Shown piece after piece: positions 1-12,299 of a stretch of DNA of 64,000 nt. Numbering within the stretch: the stretch's first letter is position 1; every line of letters starts with the position of its first letter. The DNA comes from Epiperipatus broadwayi. Taxonomy: Eukaryota > Onychophora > Udeonychophora > Euonychophora > Peripatidae. The translations under genes were made by a program, and so were the position numbers. Where the stretch lies: the NCBI GenBank assembly GCA_028023455.1, contig JAQFVV010012529.1, positions 126,001-190,000 on the forward strand, read 5' to 3'. The notes below the pieces were generated by a model. That model was not told the DNA's origin and did not search any database. It worked only from the letters and a program-made list of their open reading frames with translations.

Positions 1-240
1 CGGATTCTATAGGGTTGAAATTAACCCCAGTCGTCCTACACAAGCGGACATAATAAATGCTCCCATAGGGCTTGAAGACCATCATGTAGCCAGCAGGCAA
101 TTTCGGCACGAACCGCTTGTCCCTGGTTATGCTTATATGACACCTTACTTCTTTGGGCCGATGGCAAACGCCAGCCCATCATTCTTATAAACTCATTCAC
201 GGCTTTGCAGTTTCAATATACTGCCATTCCATATCGCCTT
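1..240 (-). pseudogene. Coding-like remnant at the left window edge, unidentified
   Basis: This stretch is richer in G+C than its surroundings and reads as protein on the minus strand in two overlapping frames. One frame gives KAVNEFIRMMGWRLPSAQ from about position 205 downward; after a frame change the other gives RFVPKLPAGYMMVFKPYG and then YYVRLCRTTGVNF, running off the window. The frame change and a stop between the two suggest a decayed gene or mobile-element fragment. I do not recognise the family. It could also be an exon of a real gene with the frame change at a splice boundary. Confidence 0.3.
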
Positions 241-1631
241 TCTAGCGTACCACGTGTTTTCTTTAACTAATGTTATTATTCTATGTATCACTCCGTCCCT
301 GCATTATCTTCGTAATTCACTCTCAAATAAATGTTTGCCCTTAGTTATAAATAAATATTTTTAATTAAATAAATATATGTCCGCCGCTACTCTTATAAAT
401 CTTACTTTAGACTCTTGCATTGCAAAGGTATAAATCTCTAAAGGCATGCATTAGAAATACTTGCTCGAGAATTTTAGGTAGCTAGATTACGCCTTCAAAT
501 AAATGTATTTCTTTTGTAAACATTACAGTATCGGAAATACCGCTACTGAGGTCTTAAATATAAAATATGTCTAAATAAATAAATGTATTCTTTAATATAT
601 AATAGTATTGCAAATTCCGCTACTGAAACTTTAAATTTATAAAATATTAGTAAATGATATTTTTTTATTAAAATGTTTCAATAAATAATTTTAAACTATA
701 CGTCTGCAGTTACGTTTTATTTATTCGATACCCATTCTATATAATATTTCCTCGATTATGTAAATATGAATGTTTAATTAATATTAGTTTGATTATTGGC
801 TAACTCAAAAATAAAATCATGAATCTCTTGCATATCTCTGACCACCGTGCCTAAAGAAATGTTTACTAATGTTGCATCAGATGCGTTGTTTCGTAGATTG
901 TATTGTGGAACCGATAAACTGTTCGAACTTAGTACTACGGGTGGCTTCGCTACCTAGATGGTGCTGCAGTTCTATGTGGTGGTCGAATTCTGCACTATGT
1001 TAACGAGTCACAGATTTTCTGACTGTTACAACATCCAACTCTATTTTATTGCTGTGTTAACCTATTATAATGGTATGAATGTGTGTGTGTGTATATATGG
1101 CCAATTAAGTTGATGCGTGAGTGTATGGGAGATTTGATAAACCAGAGACCAATTTGATATAAAACACATTAACAAGTTTTATTTATAACACATAAAAAAT
1201 TCAAACTCTATTAACATAATAAGAAATGTAATTATATGTGTCCAATATGCTTCTCTATCATATCAATGATTAAGATTATCCATTATTCCAACCCATAACC
1301 ATGGTAGATATGCATTTATAGACACTCCTTATTTACAAAGCAAATAAGATTGGCTAATACAAAAAAAAAATTATTAATTTGTTATCATAATGATCATTAA
1401 GCTAGCTAACTATATAACAATATATCAATGTATATATAATAGCTTTTCCAATTTCAGCTGTAGAGATTCCATTTTCTTTGGGGATCCCCCTAATTATGTA
1501 CCAGTTTCCCAAAGTGAATAGAAAAAGATGTTCACACAAGAATATTAGTCATTCATACTGAATAAACAATAACGATTATTAGTTAAACATAAACAAATAT
1601 CACAAACTCTGTCCTGTACTAGAGCATGTAA
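241..1631. other. AT-rich non-coding stretch
   Basis: I see no convincing gene or complete mobile element here. It holds short A/T runs and a small GT/TA microsatellite near 1080-1098. Reading frames are short and low in complexity. Confidence 0.5.
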
Positions 1632-1661
1632 TTAATATGGAAGAGTATCAAAAATTCTTAC

Positions 1662-1820
1662 CTTATTCCATGTTATGTGATAATAATGATCAGATGTCAA
1701 GTCACTATGGAGGGAATTAACCTTAACTTTATTTACAAAAAAATTTTTCTCTACCTTATAAACCTTCCACCCTGCATTATGTTGCTTCTTATTGCAATGG
1801 ACTTTTCCAACTGCAGACAT
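1662..1820 (-). CDS. Candidate exon of an unidentified minus-strand gene
   Basis: On the minus strand an open frame starts at ATG (complement of 1818-1820) and runs 53 codons: it begins MSAVGKVHCNKKQHNAGWKV and ends HYYHITWNK. The last codon AAG is followed directly by GTAAGA, a near-perfect splice donor (GT at complement of 1660-1661), so the exon would end in phase 0. The composition is balanced and lysine/asparagine-rich, unlike the hydrophobic chance frames common here. The frame is also open upstream of this ATG, so the true start is uncertain and an acceptor may lie further upstream. I do not recognise the product. The orientation is divergent to MRPL49, whose tentative start is about 0.8 kb away. 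A chance frame next to a chance donor remains possible. Confidence 0.27.
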
Positions 1821-2591
1821 GCTGAAACTTCCAAGTATGAGAGTGAAATAAAAATAGAACTTTACAAACATACAAAGCAAAACAAAATAACACATAATAA
1901 CTCTGATTTTGTTCAAATCCTCCTGATAAAGGTCTAATTTTCTTATTAATGTCTCTTATGGATACAGTCTTTTTCTCCTTGCCAGTCTGCTCTGATAAAC
2001 CCTCCCTCGCTGGAATCCTCTGGCAATGCACTTTAAACTATTTTTTTTATTTCGATTGTTGCTCACTTCCTGGATCCACTTAGACATTTCAGATGAGACG
2101 TTTAGCGTTTTTTCTCGGCATTAGGCATACAAGTGAATAAAGTCACACTTAATGGCAATTTTGGCAGCACCCCAGCCTACAGCATGTTTATCTAGCCAGA
2201 ACACATTGTTTAATACTTCATATAAGATTTAAATTTGCTTCAGCTTATTATTTGATATTTGGTAAACTTATGCAAAAGAAAAATTTACTCCATCGTTTAT
2301 ATGTATGTGCTGACAATATAATATTCCCTTTCTTTTTTGTTCGATTGATAGCGCATTTTTTTAATCTTTGATTATTGATGTAAAATTATTTTAGATCTTT
2401 TGTTACACTGCTAAAGTTCATCAACTTTCATCGTTTTAAATGTTGATTACAGTTTTCTTTCAACTTTTAGCACATAAAATTTTATATGAATGAGATGGTA
2501 TTTTCAAAACGTCCATTTTATCCTGCATTCTAATGTTTGATCTTAAGATATTTTACTGCCTGCGATTATTATATCTTCTGATAAAATATGA

Positions 2592-2627
2592 AAGATGGCG
2601 GAAATGAACTGGGTTTTTATACTGGGT
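2592..2627 (+). CDS. MRPL49: Tentative MRPL49 exon 1 with YY1-like start context
   Basis: The sequence AAGATGGCGGA at 2592-2602 resembles the YY1-type element that overlaps the start codon of many metazoan housekeeping genes. The ATG at 2595 opens the frame MAEMNWVFILG. A GTAATT donor at 2628 would end the exon in phase 0, matching the phase of the exon 2 acceptor at 3845/3846. This would give a protein of about 154 residues, against about 166 for the human protein. Weak points: the donor has T rather than G before GT, and the peptide is not an obvious mitochondrial targeting sequence. The true first exon could lie elsewhere in 1-3800. Confidence 0.3.
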
Positions 2628-2639
2628 GTAATTTCCATT

Positions 2640-3845
2640 GTTTAGCAAACTCACATTTTTAATTTTCTTTTCCATCACTGCATGTGCCTATGTTGCGAGA
2701 ATTAATGGTTGTTATTGAAATAATGTAATAAAATTACATAGTAAAGTTCTATTCTCATTTTCTAACACTTGGTTGCTTAGGTATTGACTTGACATTAGGT
2801 CATCACCATGTCTACTAAGTTCATGTTTTACATTGTGATGTTTGCACATTGACGACTGACTTATTATTAGTATAAGTATGTATGCAAAATGTTTTTTTTT
2901 TAATTAGTTTTTTTTTTTTTACTTTGCATTGAAAAAGAGCATTTACTTCATTCTATCACTATCTTGATTTAGCAATTATTAAGATACATTTTTAGTGTGT
3001 ATATGTCTATATTTCTGTTTGCATGAAAAATTTGATAATGCCTATTATCTCAGTTTATGTTTTTCATGGATTTAATTTGATGTTTTAGATATATAAGAGT
3101 TGGTTTGAATCAGATTGTAAGCTACCCTTATAACTTATATTTAGAAACCCTCGATAGACTCACCCACTGTGATGACCTAGCTAATATACTATATAAGGTC
3201 AAGACCCATTCTGTTACAATATATATATATAGTAAAATTAATGATAATTTTTTGTATTAGTTATACATTAAATAATAATCACCAGTTGTCATAGACTTAG
3301 TTTTTACCAGGGGTTAATTTCATAGGCATATATCTGTTCTGAAACATAAAAGATTGCTCTGATATATATATTGTTGATTTAGTCGAATTATTTGTCTCAT
3401 TGAAAAGGTTATAATGTTAGAAAGTAGTTATTTGTGCAAGGAAATTTCTTCATATTGTATAATTGCTATATGAAGGAATGAATAAATGAGGAAATGTTAT
3501 TTCTATAGTGGTGGAAAGTCAAATATTTGAAATGTAAATGAGTATTAGACACAAGTGATCTTTAGAATAATTTGTAGGCAGATTTATAATGCAAATATAA
3601 AATGCAGTCTTATATTTTGGATGTGACCTCTGTTAACAGAATATAAAAATTAGTCAAGCAAAATAAACTTCAAACTTATCATTGAAAAATATTGCATATT
3701 GCTGTTATATGCTATCATTAATCTTTTAATCACATCTAAATTTCAGATAAATTATTTTAGGATCCATTTTATACAAGTATTATGTAATGTATTTATAACT
3801 TTTTTTTTTTTAATTTTTGTTTTAATATGCGTATATATTTTTAAG
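2640..3845. other. Putative MRPL49 intron 1 / upstream region
   Basis: This region is AT-rich and non-coding, with long T runs near 2890-2925 and 3800-3812. The latter, with a TTTTTAAG acceptor at 3838-3845, forms the 3' splice site of exon 2. No mobile element is recognised. Confidence 0.45.
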
Positions 3846-4002
3846 ACATTCTGTTCTAACATATCTGAAGATAAACCTTTTGAAATTGAAGTTTCTAAAG
3901 CAGAATGGAAATATGTTCAACGGTTACTTCCTCCCAAATTTGTACCTGATCCACCGAAACATGCTCATTATCCTACACCATCTGGTTGGATAGCTCCTTC
4001 TG
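3846..4002 (+). CDS. MRPL49: MRPL49 (mL49) exon 2
   Basis: This exon encodes about 52 residues of mitochondrial ribosomal protein mL49, a component of the large mitoribosomal subunit in the matrix. The frame contains EWKYVQRLLPPKFVPDPPKH followed by HYPTPSGW, the hallmark block of the family (human MRPL49 has the same PDPPKHxHYPTPSGW core). The acceptor AG is at 3844-3845 after a T-rich tract. The donor is GTAAAT at 4003, splitting a glycine/glutamate codon after its first base (phase 1). The first two bases of exon 3 complete this codon as GAA. The frame extends upstream of the acceptor only by chance. The next exon is 17.4 kb downstream, across an intron full of repeats. The identification is confident; the exact acceptor is slightly less so. 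Confidence 0.9.
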
Positions 4003-4265
4003 GTAAATAAATAAATATATATTTGATTTGTTTGACTAATTTACATTAATATAAATATTTATATATGTATGGGAGCGTGTTTTGACATTTTTTGCAAGTG
4101 ACCATAACAATATGTTTTTATATATGTAATTAAATCTCTAGAAGGAGAAAAAAGTCTTATGAAGTTAAATTAGATTGAATAAGAAACAAAACAAATAAAT
4201 AGCACTAAAATTGTAATTATGAATAAGAGATTATATATAATATATAATAAAATGAGAATTAAAAC

Positions 4266-4375
4266 ATAACAACTCTCTCCAAACTAGTGCCAATCAGGGC
4301 AAGCCATGGGGATTTTAACAGATTGTGTAAGCATAAGAAATGGTGATCGTATGATGTTTTACTGGTTTTAAACTG
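4266..4375. repeat. Relic of the hammerhead short-repeat family (terminal fragment)
   Basis: It contains a degraded CTCTCCAAACTAGTGCCAATC (reverse-complement tail) followed by AAGCATAAGAAATGGTGATC in forward orientation. This is the tail/linker part of the repeat found intact at 20141-21165. The hammerhead-bearing middle is missing. No target-site duplication was recognised. Confidence 0.55.
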
Positions 4376-4867
4376 AGAATTGTAGAATTATATTTATGAA
4401 CTTTTTAAAAAGTTTGTGTATAAAATATCTAACCTATCACAAAAGCAGTCTTTTATATTTCTTCACCAAAATGAGCACCACATGATATCACTAACTTCTG
4501 CATTAGTCAGAAATGATTCTTTTTTTACATTCAGGAAAGTTAAAAGATCAAAGATGCTCTCAACTAAATTATAACTTTACTCACAGAAGTGTTTCAATGC
4601 TATATAACTGGACAGATTTATATTCAAATCATAGAAACTTAAAAAAATTTTTAAATCCTAATTAATGACAATTAATAGTATAATACAAGTGAAATTATGT
4701 GTTTGACCAGAAACTGAGTCTTTTTCATGATTGACTATGAATTAGAAGTCAACCAATGTAGAGAATTAAACTAATAAAGTTAAGTATTTTTTTAATTTAA
4801 TATATGGATAAGTATTGTAACAATAAATTTTGCCATCTTACAAGAAATATGTATCATTAAATATTCC

Positions 4868-5940
4868 ACATAGGTGACTTTGAACCCAGAATCAACAATC
4901 TATAATGATATATTCAATATATACTGTATTTAATAATATGAAAGTTGAATGATAAATAAAATTCAAATTAAAAAAAAAAATTCAATTCGAATATATAATA
5001 GCATTAACCAATATAATGATGATGATTCACAATTTAAAATTACATGTACTCCCAAAAGTATTTTATTTGTTTTTCAGTTTCCATAAAAATGAAACTTAAA
5101 GGCATCAAATCTAACATGAAAGTTTACTTTGGGAAAACTTTTAAAGAAACTAGCATTATCAAACAAATTATCACCACCATTCCTGCATGACTTCCAATGG
5201 ATTGCATGATTTCTCAGGGCTGTATATTAACTAGCACGTTGGACATTAAAAGCATTATGTTTGCAATGAGTTACAAAGTCAAAACAAATGGATTAAAAAA
5301 AAAAAAACTTGCATATATACTATACAAAAATATTAAATATCATAATAATAAAACATTTAATAATAAAACATTTTTAATTGAAGTTTAAGTTTAAGACCTT
5401 ATAGTATATATAATGATAAGATCTTATCACATTAAATATTGAAACATTCAGAAACCATGTACCTGCAGATATTGTTCTTTTAATATATTGTAACGGTCAG
5501 GGTGTAACAGATAGTTGGAGTGTCATTGTATCTGCTTTTTATTTTAATATTAAAATAATGTAATGGCATATTATATACTGTTACAATATTTACGGTTGTT
5601 CTCATTAATTTCTCTGTAGATGGCAATTCTTCTCCTTGGACATAAGGTATAATATCAGTAGGTCTTGGATAGTTCTTATGGCATTGTCCATTTATTTCTT
5701 TATAGCATTATAGGGGCCTTGCACTGGCTGGCTTTGCAAATTTCAGAATTAATTTCTGGATCTTGCTGCATTTTCTGGACATTTAGGCTGGTGTGTTTTT
5801 CTGATGCCTAGCCACATTGTTGAGTGCCAGATAGAGTCAGCATACTGGCCATTATAGAGTATCGAAAAAAAGAAAGTATTGCTATCCAAGTTATTGGAAG
5901 AAAAGCAGTTTTTAACTAGTGGTTGTTTCTTTCTTTGTAT
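4868..5940. repeat. Diverged repeat copy 1 (paralogous to 12300-13450)
   Basis: This segment aligns by eye with 12300-13450 through many shared blocks, for example TTTGTTTTTCAGTTTC, ATTTCTCAGGGCT, TTAACTAGCA and GCATTATAG. It sits immediately downstream, in transcription sense, of the minus-strand Gypsy integrase relic. It is therefore plausibly the 3' non-coding/LTR part of the same element. Both copies are in MRPL49 intron 2 and are heavily diverged. Confidence 0.55.
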
Positions 5941-6830
5941 GGATCACTGTTTTCTTTTTTCATATTGACTGCACATTTGATTATAAACCTTCTCTTGATC
6001 AGATTCAGTATTAATATCTTCTGATATTACATCTAGTGGAGTTTTTATGAGGTTTGGTATGGCTTTTCCAAAGTGAAGATGGATATAGTCAAATCCTCTG
6101 ACTTTCTTTATTTGATTTACATAATCATGATGATTTTTATGGACATATACTCTCAGTAATCTTCCTAGTTTTCTCATAGGGTTTGGATTTAGGATTTCTG
6201 TATAAGTTTATTATTATTTTTAATATCCAAAATTGCCATTCTGATGATATAAATGATGTTTCATGATCTGTTAGGATACTTTCAGGTTTTTCAATAATTG
6301 GGATATATTGATTTTTCATTGCCTTGATAGTGTTCTTTGCATTAACTTGTATAATAGGCTAAACTGCTACCTACTTGGAAAAAATATCATATAAGTGACG
6401 ACTACCAGACACCACATTATTCAAAATTCCTGTAAAAGGGCCATAATAATCCATAGAAGAATTTCATTAGGCTTTTTAAGTAACATTGGATATAATGCTC
6501 CAGCATAAGATTTACTGTTTGTCTGGAGGCACTAATACAGAAATAATATTACAGTACATTTCAGCCAATAAAGCAGCCTGTATAATAAATATTGCACCTT
6601 TTGAGAGCCAAAGTACCTATATAAACATTGCACATAATTGATTAAATCTTTCCTAATTCCATAAGGTATCGCAATTCTCCATGTATCTTCTTTAACTTGA
6701 TACTCCAAAACCTCATTCCTAACTCAATATCGAGATGCTATCTTCTCTTGTTTCTGATCTGATCTCTTCCAGAAGATAAAATCTTTAAGTTTATCATTTC
6801 TTTGTAATTGGGGAAAGATTTTAAAACTAT
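5941..6830 (-). pseudogene. Decayed Gypsy-type LTR retrotransposon integrase
   Basis: Read on the minus strand with several frame changes and stops, this stretch gives a retroviral-type integrase core from a Gypsy/Ty3 retrotransposon. In order the pieces are: SYAGALYPMLLKKPNEI, then DYYGPFTGILNNVVSGSRHL with YDIFSK, then KPESILTDHETSFISSEWQF, and finally KLGRLLRVYVHKNHHDYVNQ. The D of DYYGP and the D of ILTDH correspond to the first two acidic residues of the D,D-35-E triad. The third (E) falls in the region where the frames break up. LGRLLRxYxHKxH is typical of invertebrate Gypsy integrases. The reading frame is clearly dead. No reverse transcriptase or gag is seen, so this is a fragment. 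Confidence 0.75.
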
Positions 6831-7072
6831 CCTCTACTGTTTATATGGGTACTTACCTGGACCAGGAGATACTGTGATCAATAAGGCAGTTCTCCCAGGA
6901 TGAGGTCTGACTATACCATTACAAATGGTGACCCAACTGTGGGTCTGATGATGATCAAGTTCTGGTGGTGAGTATACAAAATGGCCATATAATTTTAAAC
7001 TCAAATAAAATGATACCTGGGAAAGAGTGCTGTATTTTGATGCAGAATTAATTTTATAAAATGTATTAAGGT

Positions 7073-7440
7073 AGGCTTTGAGGATTCCATCATCAGAAAT
7101 TTTCAATGAAATGGATGGCTGAAGAGTTGTGGGGTGGAGTAGTTTGAAGCCTGTCCATTAAAGCATGAAGATTGGCTATCTTAATATAAATTGAACTTTG
7201 ATTGTATAAATGTGTGGAGATGATAATCTGGACCAACTGATGAGTGCTGGTTTAGCACGAAATACATATATTGGTGATTATTTATTTTTTCGACATGTGT
7301 GTGATCAAGTGTATCAGCAGTATGAGATAACATGGATGTTTGAGGGGTGTGTGAAAGTCTCAGTTCAAACCCCCTATATTTACATATATAAGTGCAGGTA
7401 TGAAAAGCCTGTACTGTAGAAAAATTCATATTTCAAAATA
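7073..7440 (+). repeat. Direct repeat copy 1 of a tRNA-like short repeat
   Basis: This 365-bp segment recurs at 7566-7935 (offset 493 bp). Shared blocks include TTTCAATGAAATGGATGGCT, GATAATCTGGACCAACTGA and GTGTGTGATCAAGTGTATCA. Near its end AGTTCAAACCCC (about 7360-7371) resembles a Pol III box B, so a tRNA-derived SINE is likely; box A is not clear. A related fragment lies at 28860-28975. Confidence 0.65.
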
Positions 7441-7565
7441 AAGTGCTTTAAGGTCTGCCCATCCCTCATATATATATATATGTATGTAAATGGATTATGT
7501 CCTGTACATGAGGGATCAGAGTGACTTGTGGTCAACATGGATAGGATGAGAATGTTGGTACTAAG

Positions 7566-7935
7566 TTGGGCTTTGAGCATTCCATCATCAGATTTTCAAT
7601 GAAATGGATGGCTGAAGAATTGTGGGGTGGAGTGGTTTGAAGCCTGTGCATTAAAGTATGAAGATTGACTATCTTAATATAAGCTGAGCTTTGATTGTAT
7701 ATATGTGTGGAGATGATAATCTGGACCAACTGACAAGTGCTGGTTTAGCATAAAATATGTATATTCGTGATCATTTATCTTTTCAACATGTGTGTGATCA
7801 AGTGTATCAGCGGTATGTGATATCATGGATGTTGGAGGATCGTGTGAAAGTGTGAATTCAAACCTCCTATATATTACATACATAAGTGCAGGTATGAAAA
7901 GCCTGTACTGTAGAAAAATTCATATTTTAAAATGT
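7566..7935 (+). repeat. Direct repeat copy 2 of a tRNA-like short repeat
   Basis: This is the second copy of the 7073-7440 repeat in the same orientation, with scattered substitutions. The box B-like AATTCAAACCTCC is at about 7855-7867. A 125-bp unrelated spacer containing a small TA repeat separates the copies, so this may be two insertions or a tandem duplication. Confidence 0.65.
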
Positions 7936-9485
7936 ATTACTGTAAAATATGTAACAAAAGGATAGATGCTTAAGTTATAATTTGAACATAAATTATAAAA
8001 ATTTATGATATTGATGAGTTTATATATAAAGTAGAACCAGAAAATTAAAGTATGATGTTTCAAGATTGGATTGGGGGCTTGCGACTGTTTGTTTAGCTGT
8101 ACTTTCAGTACCAGTGATGGATGAGGAATTTTGTCATTGGTTTGATAAAGTTTTTATGCAAGTCCAGGTAGTATTCTATTTCATCACCATATCAACTCAC
8201 TATCGAGTTTTTATGTATCCAATTGTTTATCATGATCAAGTAACATATCCTACTAGCCTCATAGAAAATAAGCAAGGCATAAATTTAAAATTGTATTTAC
8301 CAGCCTCTTAAGACTCAAAAGAGCAAGATATAGACTTGAAGTTTTGTATTTTATCAGTCCCTAAATCTCATTGTAACAGGGTTTTGCAAAGATATTTGCA
8401 TTATTTTTATTTTTGGGTTGTAGGTATCTTAGTGTCTAAATTGAGATAGATCTTCTAGTGTTCATGGTGCCTTGTGTACTTATAACTTAGTGACTGGATT
8501 CTGTATTTATACCAGGATTGCTGATCACTATACATTCTTTTACTGTCTGATGCTAGTCAGATCTCTGACAAAAGTTTTGACAAATGGTTAATTATATGAA
8601 TTTTTTTTTATATATGCATATATACTTAAAAATAAATAAAAGTAATAGTGAATAAAAGATCAGTCACATATGCATAAGCAGAATAAAATGGCAAAAGAGA
8701 AAGAGGTCATCAAAATTAAAGTTAAGCACAAATTATAATAATCATATTGATGTGAAAAGTTAATGCTTAATAATAAAAGATAACTTTTGAGATTTCATAC
8801 TTAAATCCAACAACAGAGATGAAACATGTTCGGAGTAAAATATAATTTAATTTAATCTGGAATTATATTTTAAAAAAATATTTATAGACTATGGTCATCT
8901 TTCCAGACCATTAAATCACTCCTAAGTAACTGAAGGGAAATTAGATCCTCTGTCGATTATGAATATATATTAATTTTAAAATCAAAGCACCACCCAAGAC
9001 TGAGAAAATCCATAATAGAATATTCTACGCCATCAGTATTATTAAAGCATACCATTACTAATTTAGTTAAATAATTCTGTAATATAGAATTAATTTATTA
9101 TTTAAATAGAATTTATGAGGACTCAGAAGACTCGATTAATAAATAACAAAAAATAATATTTATTATATAATAAGTCATATATAAAATATTAAGACATTAT
9201 TACATTAAATTATAAAATAATAATAAATACTTAAATATTACTATCCTTCAGGTAATCAAACATTTTAAATATTAAAGGTTTTATCCAAGTCTCCAGTTTA
9301 AAATCGCCTTTTTATTTAGTTTAACAATTTTCTTTATTTGTTTGTTTTACATTATGGAGTCTATTCTGGTATTTAAGATGCTGTAAATCTAAGCTTGAAA
9401 ATTTAGAAACATTAAATTTTTTTCAATTTCTTTAGCAAATTCAAATTTTAACTTATTCGGATCATATTTCTTCATCTCTCTAAGG
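7936..9485. other. Intron sequence, little recognisable
   Basis: This is AT-rich MRPL49 intron 2. The block at about 8600-8720 (AATAGTGAATAA, ATCAGTCACA, ATGCAT) matches 11085-11160, indicating an old dispersed repeat. Nothing else is recognised. Confidence 0.4.
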
Positions 9486-10357
9486 CAGGGATGCCCAACC
9501 CGTAGCTCGCGAGTCACATGTAGCTCGCGTAACTGTTTAATGTGGCTTGAATTGCACTCTTCAAAAAAATTGATAAAATATTTTATGTTCCTTGATGGCT
9601 CTGCACACACTAAAAAATAAACATTTTTACAATACAAACAATAACGATATGCAGTGTCAGGTTTCACATTAAATAAAATATATTTTTCCTGTAATTGTAA
9701 TTTATATGTATGTTACCAAATTTTTAATAAATAAAATGTATTTACATTTTTTTTTCTTTTTAACATATTACACCATTTTTTTTTTTTGCTGTACATGTTT
9801 GGTTTGGTGCTATATATATATTGTGTTTAGTGCTCTTGTATATATTGTTGTTTTTATCGAGAAAGATCCTTGTAGACATTTGGTTTGGTGCTGTATATAT
9901 ATTGTGTTTAGTGCTGGAAATAGTTTTTATCGAGATAAATCCATGTACACGTATATATTTTGCTGTATATATCGATGTTTAGTGCTGTAAACAGTTGTTT
10001 TTATCCGTGTACACGTATATATTTTGCTGTATATATATATATTGATGTTTAGTGCTGTAAATAGTTGTTTTTATCAAGATAGATTCGTGTACACATATAT
10101 ATTTTGCTGTATATATTGATGTTTTCATCGAGAAAGATCAGTGTACACGTTATTTTGGCCACATTAGAAACGGCGGATTGATACCAATGTGAATAGGCCG
10201 TCCGTCCCCCCCCCACCTATCTCCCTACATTGCAGGTTTAGTACCCAAGTACCATGTTTATAAATATAATATGAAAAATGTAATATATAATTGTGGCTCC
10301 CCAAATTTTTTTAAATTCTCAACTGGCTCGCGTCAAGTTAAAGGTTGGGCACCACTG
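9486..10357. mobile_element. Non-autonomous hAT element
   Basis: The 872-bp element is bounded by inverted termini: the left begins CAGGGATGCCCAACC and the right end, reverse-complemented, begins CAGTGGTGCCCAACC. Flanks carry an 8-bp target-site duplication, CTCTAAGG (9478-9485) and CTCTAAAG (10358-10365), 7 of 8 identical, as expected for hAT transposons. No transposase is present. The interior is dominated by a minisatellite (9795-10155). A frame on the minus strand crossing the left end is fortuitous. Confidence 0.85.
9795..10155 (+). repeat. Minisatellite inside the hAT element
   Basis: Four to five imperfect tandem units of about 75-95 bp, each with versions of TTTGCTGTATATAT, ATGTTTAGTGCTG, GTTGTTTTTATC and GTGTACACG. 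Units vary in length through TA-repeat expansion. Confidence 0.75.
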
Positions 10358-10365
10358 CTCTAAAG

Positions 10366-11339
10366 ACATAAAATATTCCCTGAGAGAGGACTTTTATTTA
10401 ACAATTATTTGCAGGCATCTTTTTTTTTTTTAAATTTTAGATTAAACACAATTCAAATTTGATCTCATATCAGGACAAAAATAAATAATTAATTCGGGCT
10501 ACAGTGTGAAGGATTAATGGTACACACTATGGATTTAATTACCACATCTCATTATGATCATTTTATATTTGTTATTATTCATAACTTGGCTGTGAAATGA
10601 AATAAACTTAAAAGTTTTTACCAGCAGCTAGGCAGATTGAAAATTCTGGAAAGAATGGGAGCTTTCAGTAAAAATTTGTAATCACATTTTAATTTGAACT
10701 ATCATTGTTTAAAAATATATTTATTATCTTTCTTATTATTTTTTTTAGTTAATTTTATTAATTACTATAACAAAAATATGTGTTACACTATAAAAATTCT
10801 TTTTTATAAATTTGATATTTTAACAAAACAAAACTACACATTTTTTTTTAAAAAAAAAAGAAAAAAATCAGATTTCAATTATTCAAACTTTGAATGTTAA
10901 ATGTAGAGACAATATAAGCAAATTTAAATTTGTGAACTAAAAGAAATATTTTTCTTTTTTTTTTTTAACTTACTTATCTACACTTGTTTTTATTAAAACA
11001 GTTATCCTAAAAGTAATCAGCATTTAACCACTCTTGTGGGCAATTATGTATCTTTTGAAACTGATACAATATACATATGTACTTAAAATAAAAATAATAG
11101 TGAATAAGAAATCAGTCACACATGCATGAGCAGAATAGAATGGAGAATAAAGCAAGGAAAATAAATTAGACTAACAGATTGTGAATATTTAAGAGCAAGT
11201 TGCAGGAATAATATTGGAATATTGAAAACATACTAGTTCCATAGGAAGCTGCTGAAGAACAATAGATTGTATTTAATGTCATTTTTAATTACCAAATTGA
11301 TATTAATGATTTGAGATTTCATGGAAAACCTTTTAAAAA
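10366..11339. other. Intron sequence without recognised features
   Basis: AT-rich sequence with A and T runs. It holds the second copy of the dispersed block noted at 8600-8720 (at about 11085-11160). Confidence 0.4.
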
Positions 11340-11647
11340 AAATTCCAGAATTATGCAATTCCTGAAAGTGTTCAAAGAGCTAAAGATATTGTCAGAACCA
11401 GCAGCAGCAGAAAAGTGTTTTTCAAAGATGAATATAATATGTTCAGAGAAGTCACACAATTGTTTATAATATATTAAACCCAATGACTATTAATCTACTC
11501 ATCCTACCTCTAAAGGAATGGGATTCTACTCCTACAATGAATAGATGTGTAAGAATAAATCACTCAGCTAATGATGTTCTAATAAAAGCGAAGAAAATTG
11601 CAAGTGAGGACACCAATCAAGAAGCAATGTGGAAATATTTTAAATAA
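11340..11647 (+). pseudogene. Decayed hAT transposase C-terminus
   Basis: With one or two frame changes the + strand reads KELKILSEPAAAEKCFSKMN, then LKEWDSTPTMNRCVRINHSA and NDVLIKAKKIASEDTNQ, ending in a stop at 11645-11647. The AEKCFSKMN part resembles the hAT C-terminal dimerisation region (ExxFSxMN). The following W-D-P-rich and N/R-H-S-A-N-D parts resemble the C-terminal tail of some hAT proteins. No terminal repeats were found, so this is an isolated relic within MRPL49 intron 2. Confidence 0.5.
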
Positions 11648-12299
11648 TATTTCTATTGTTTTTTGTCAGATATTATTTGATATTTTTTCATTAATATTTT
11701 AAAACACTTTTTATAACATAATCCAGTTTTGTGAACCTCTTATTGTTCTTATTCAAGTATTAACTGCATGAAATAACAAATTACCTTTTTAAAACTCTTT
11801 CTTATAACATAGTCCAATTTTGTGGACCTCTTATGTTCTTATTTAAATATTAACTGCATGAAATAATAAACTATCTTTCAGTACATTGTTTTTTATACTT
11901 AAAATGTTCACTAGGGTAGCAACTAATTGTTAAATTATTTGAATCCCACCACTGTATTGGATATTTCTCAATGATTCTGAATTGATAGTGAAAGATGTTT
12001 TGTATTATTTATTCTAACTTAGATGAAAAGAAATTAAATTAGTTGTAATTGTAGTTATTTATAAGATGAATGAGTTACTGATTTTATATGTATTTGTGTT
12101 TGAAATATACTTGGAGATTCTTTGTAATGTTATTATTAAATATTAATAAGCATACAAAGCATACAAAAAAAACACATGATTAATATAGGCTAACTAGAAT
12201 ACCATAAAAATAAGATCCTTGTGCAAATACCTTTATATTGTAATGGTAATTTTTTTCCTGTATGGTATTTATATTCATATTTAATGAAAGATGAGTTTG

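Noticed and set aside
7585-7605. CTGATGATGG on the minus strand (also near 7090)
   Set aside because: No GAAA segment or stem II follows.
8066-8311. 81-residue frame beginning MDWGLATVCLAVLSVP with a donor-like CAGGTAGTA inside
   Set aside because: No family recognised, located in a repeat-rich intron, and no acceptor or partner exon seen.
9389-9667. 92-residue minus-strand frame
   Set aside because: It spans the boundary of the non-autonomous hAT element, so the frame is a chance fusion of terminal repeat and flank.
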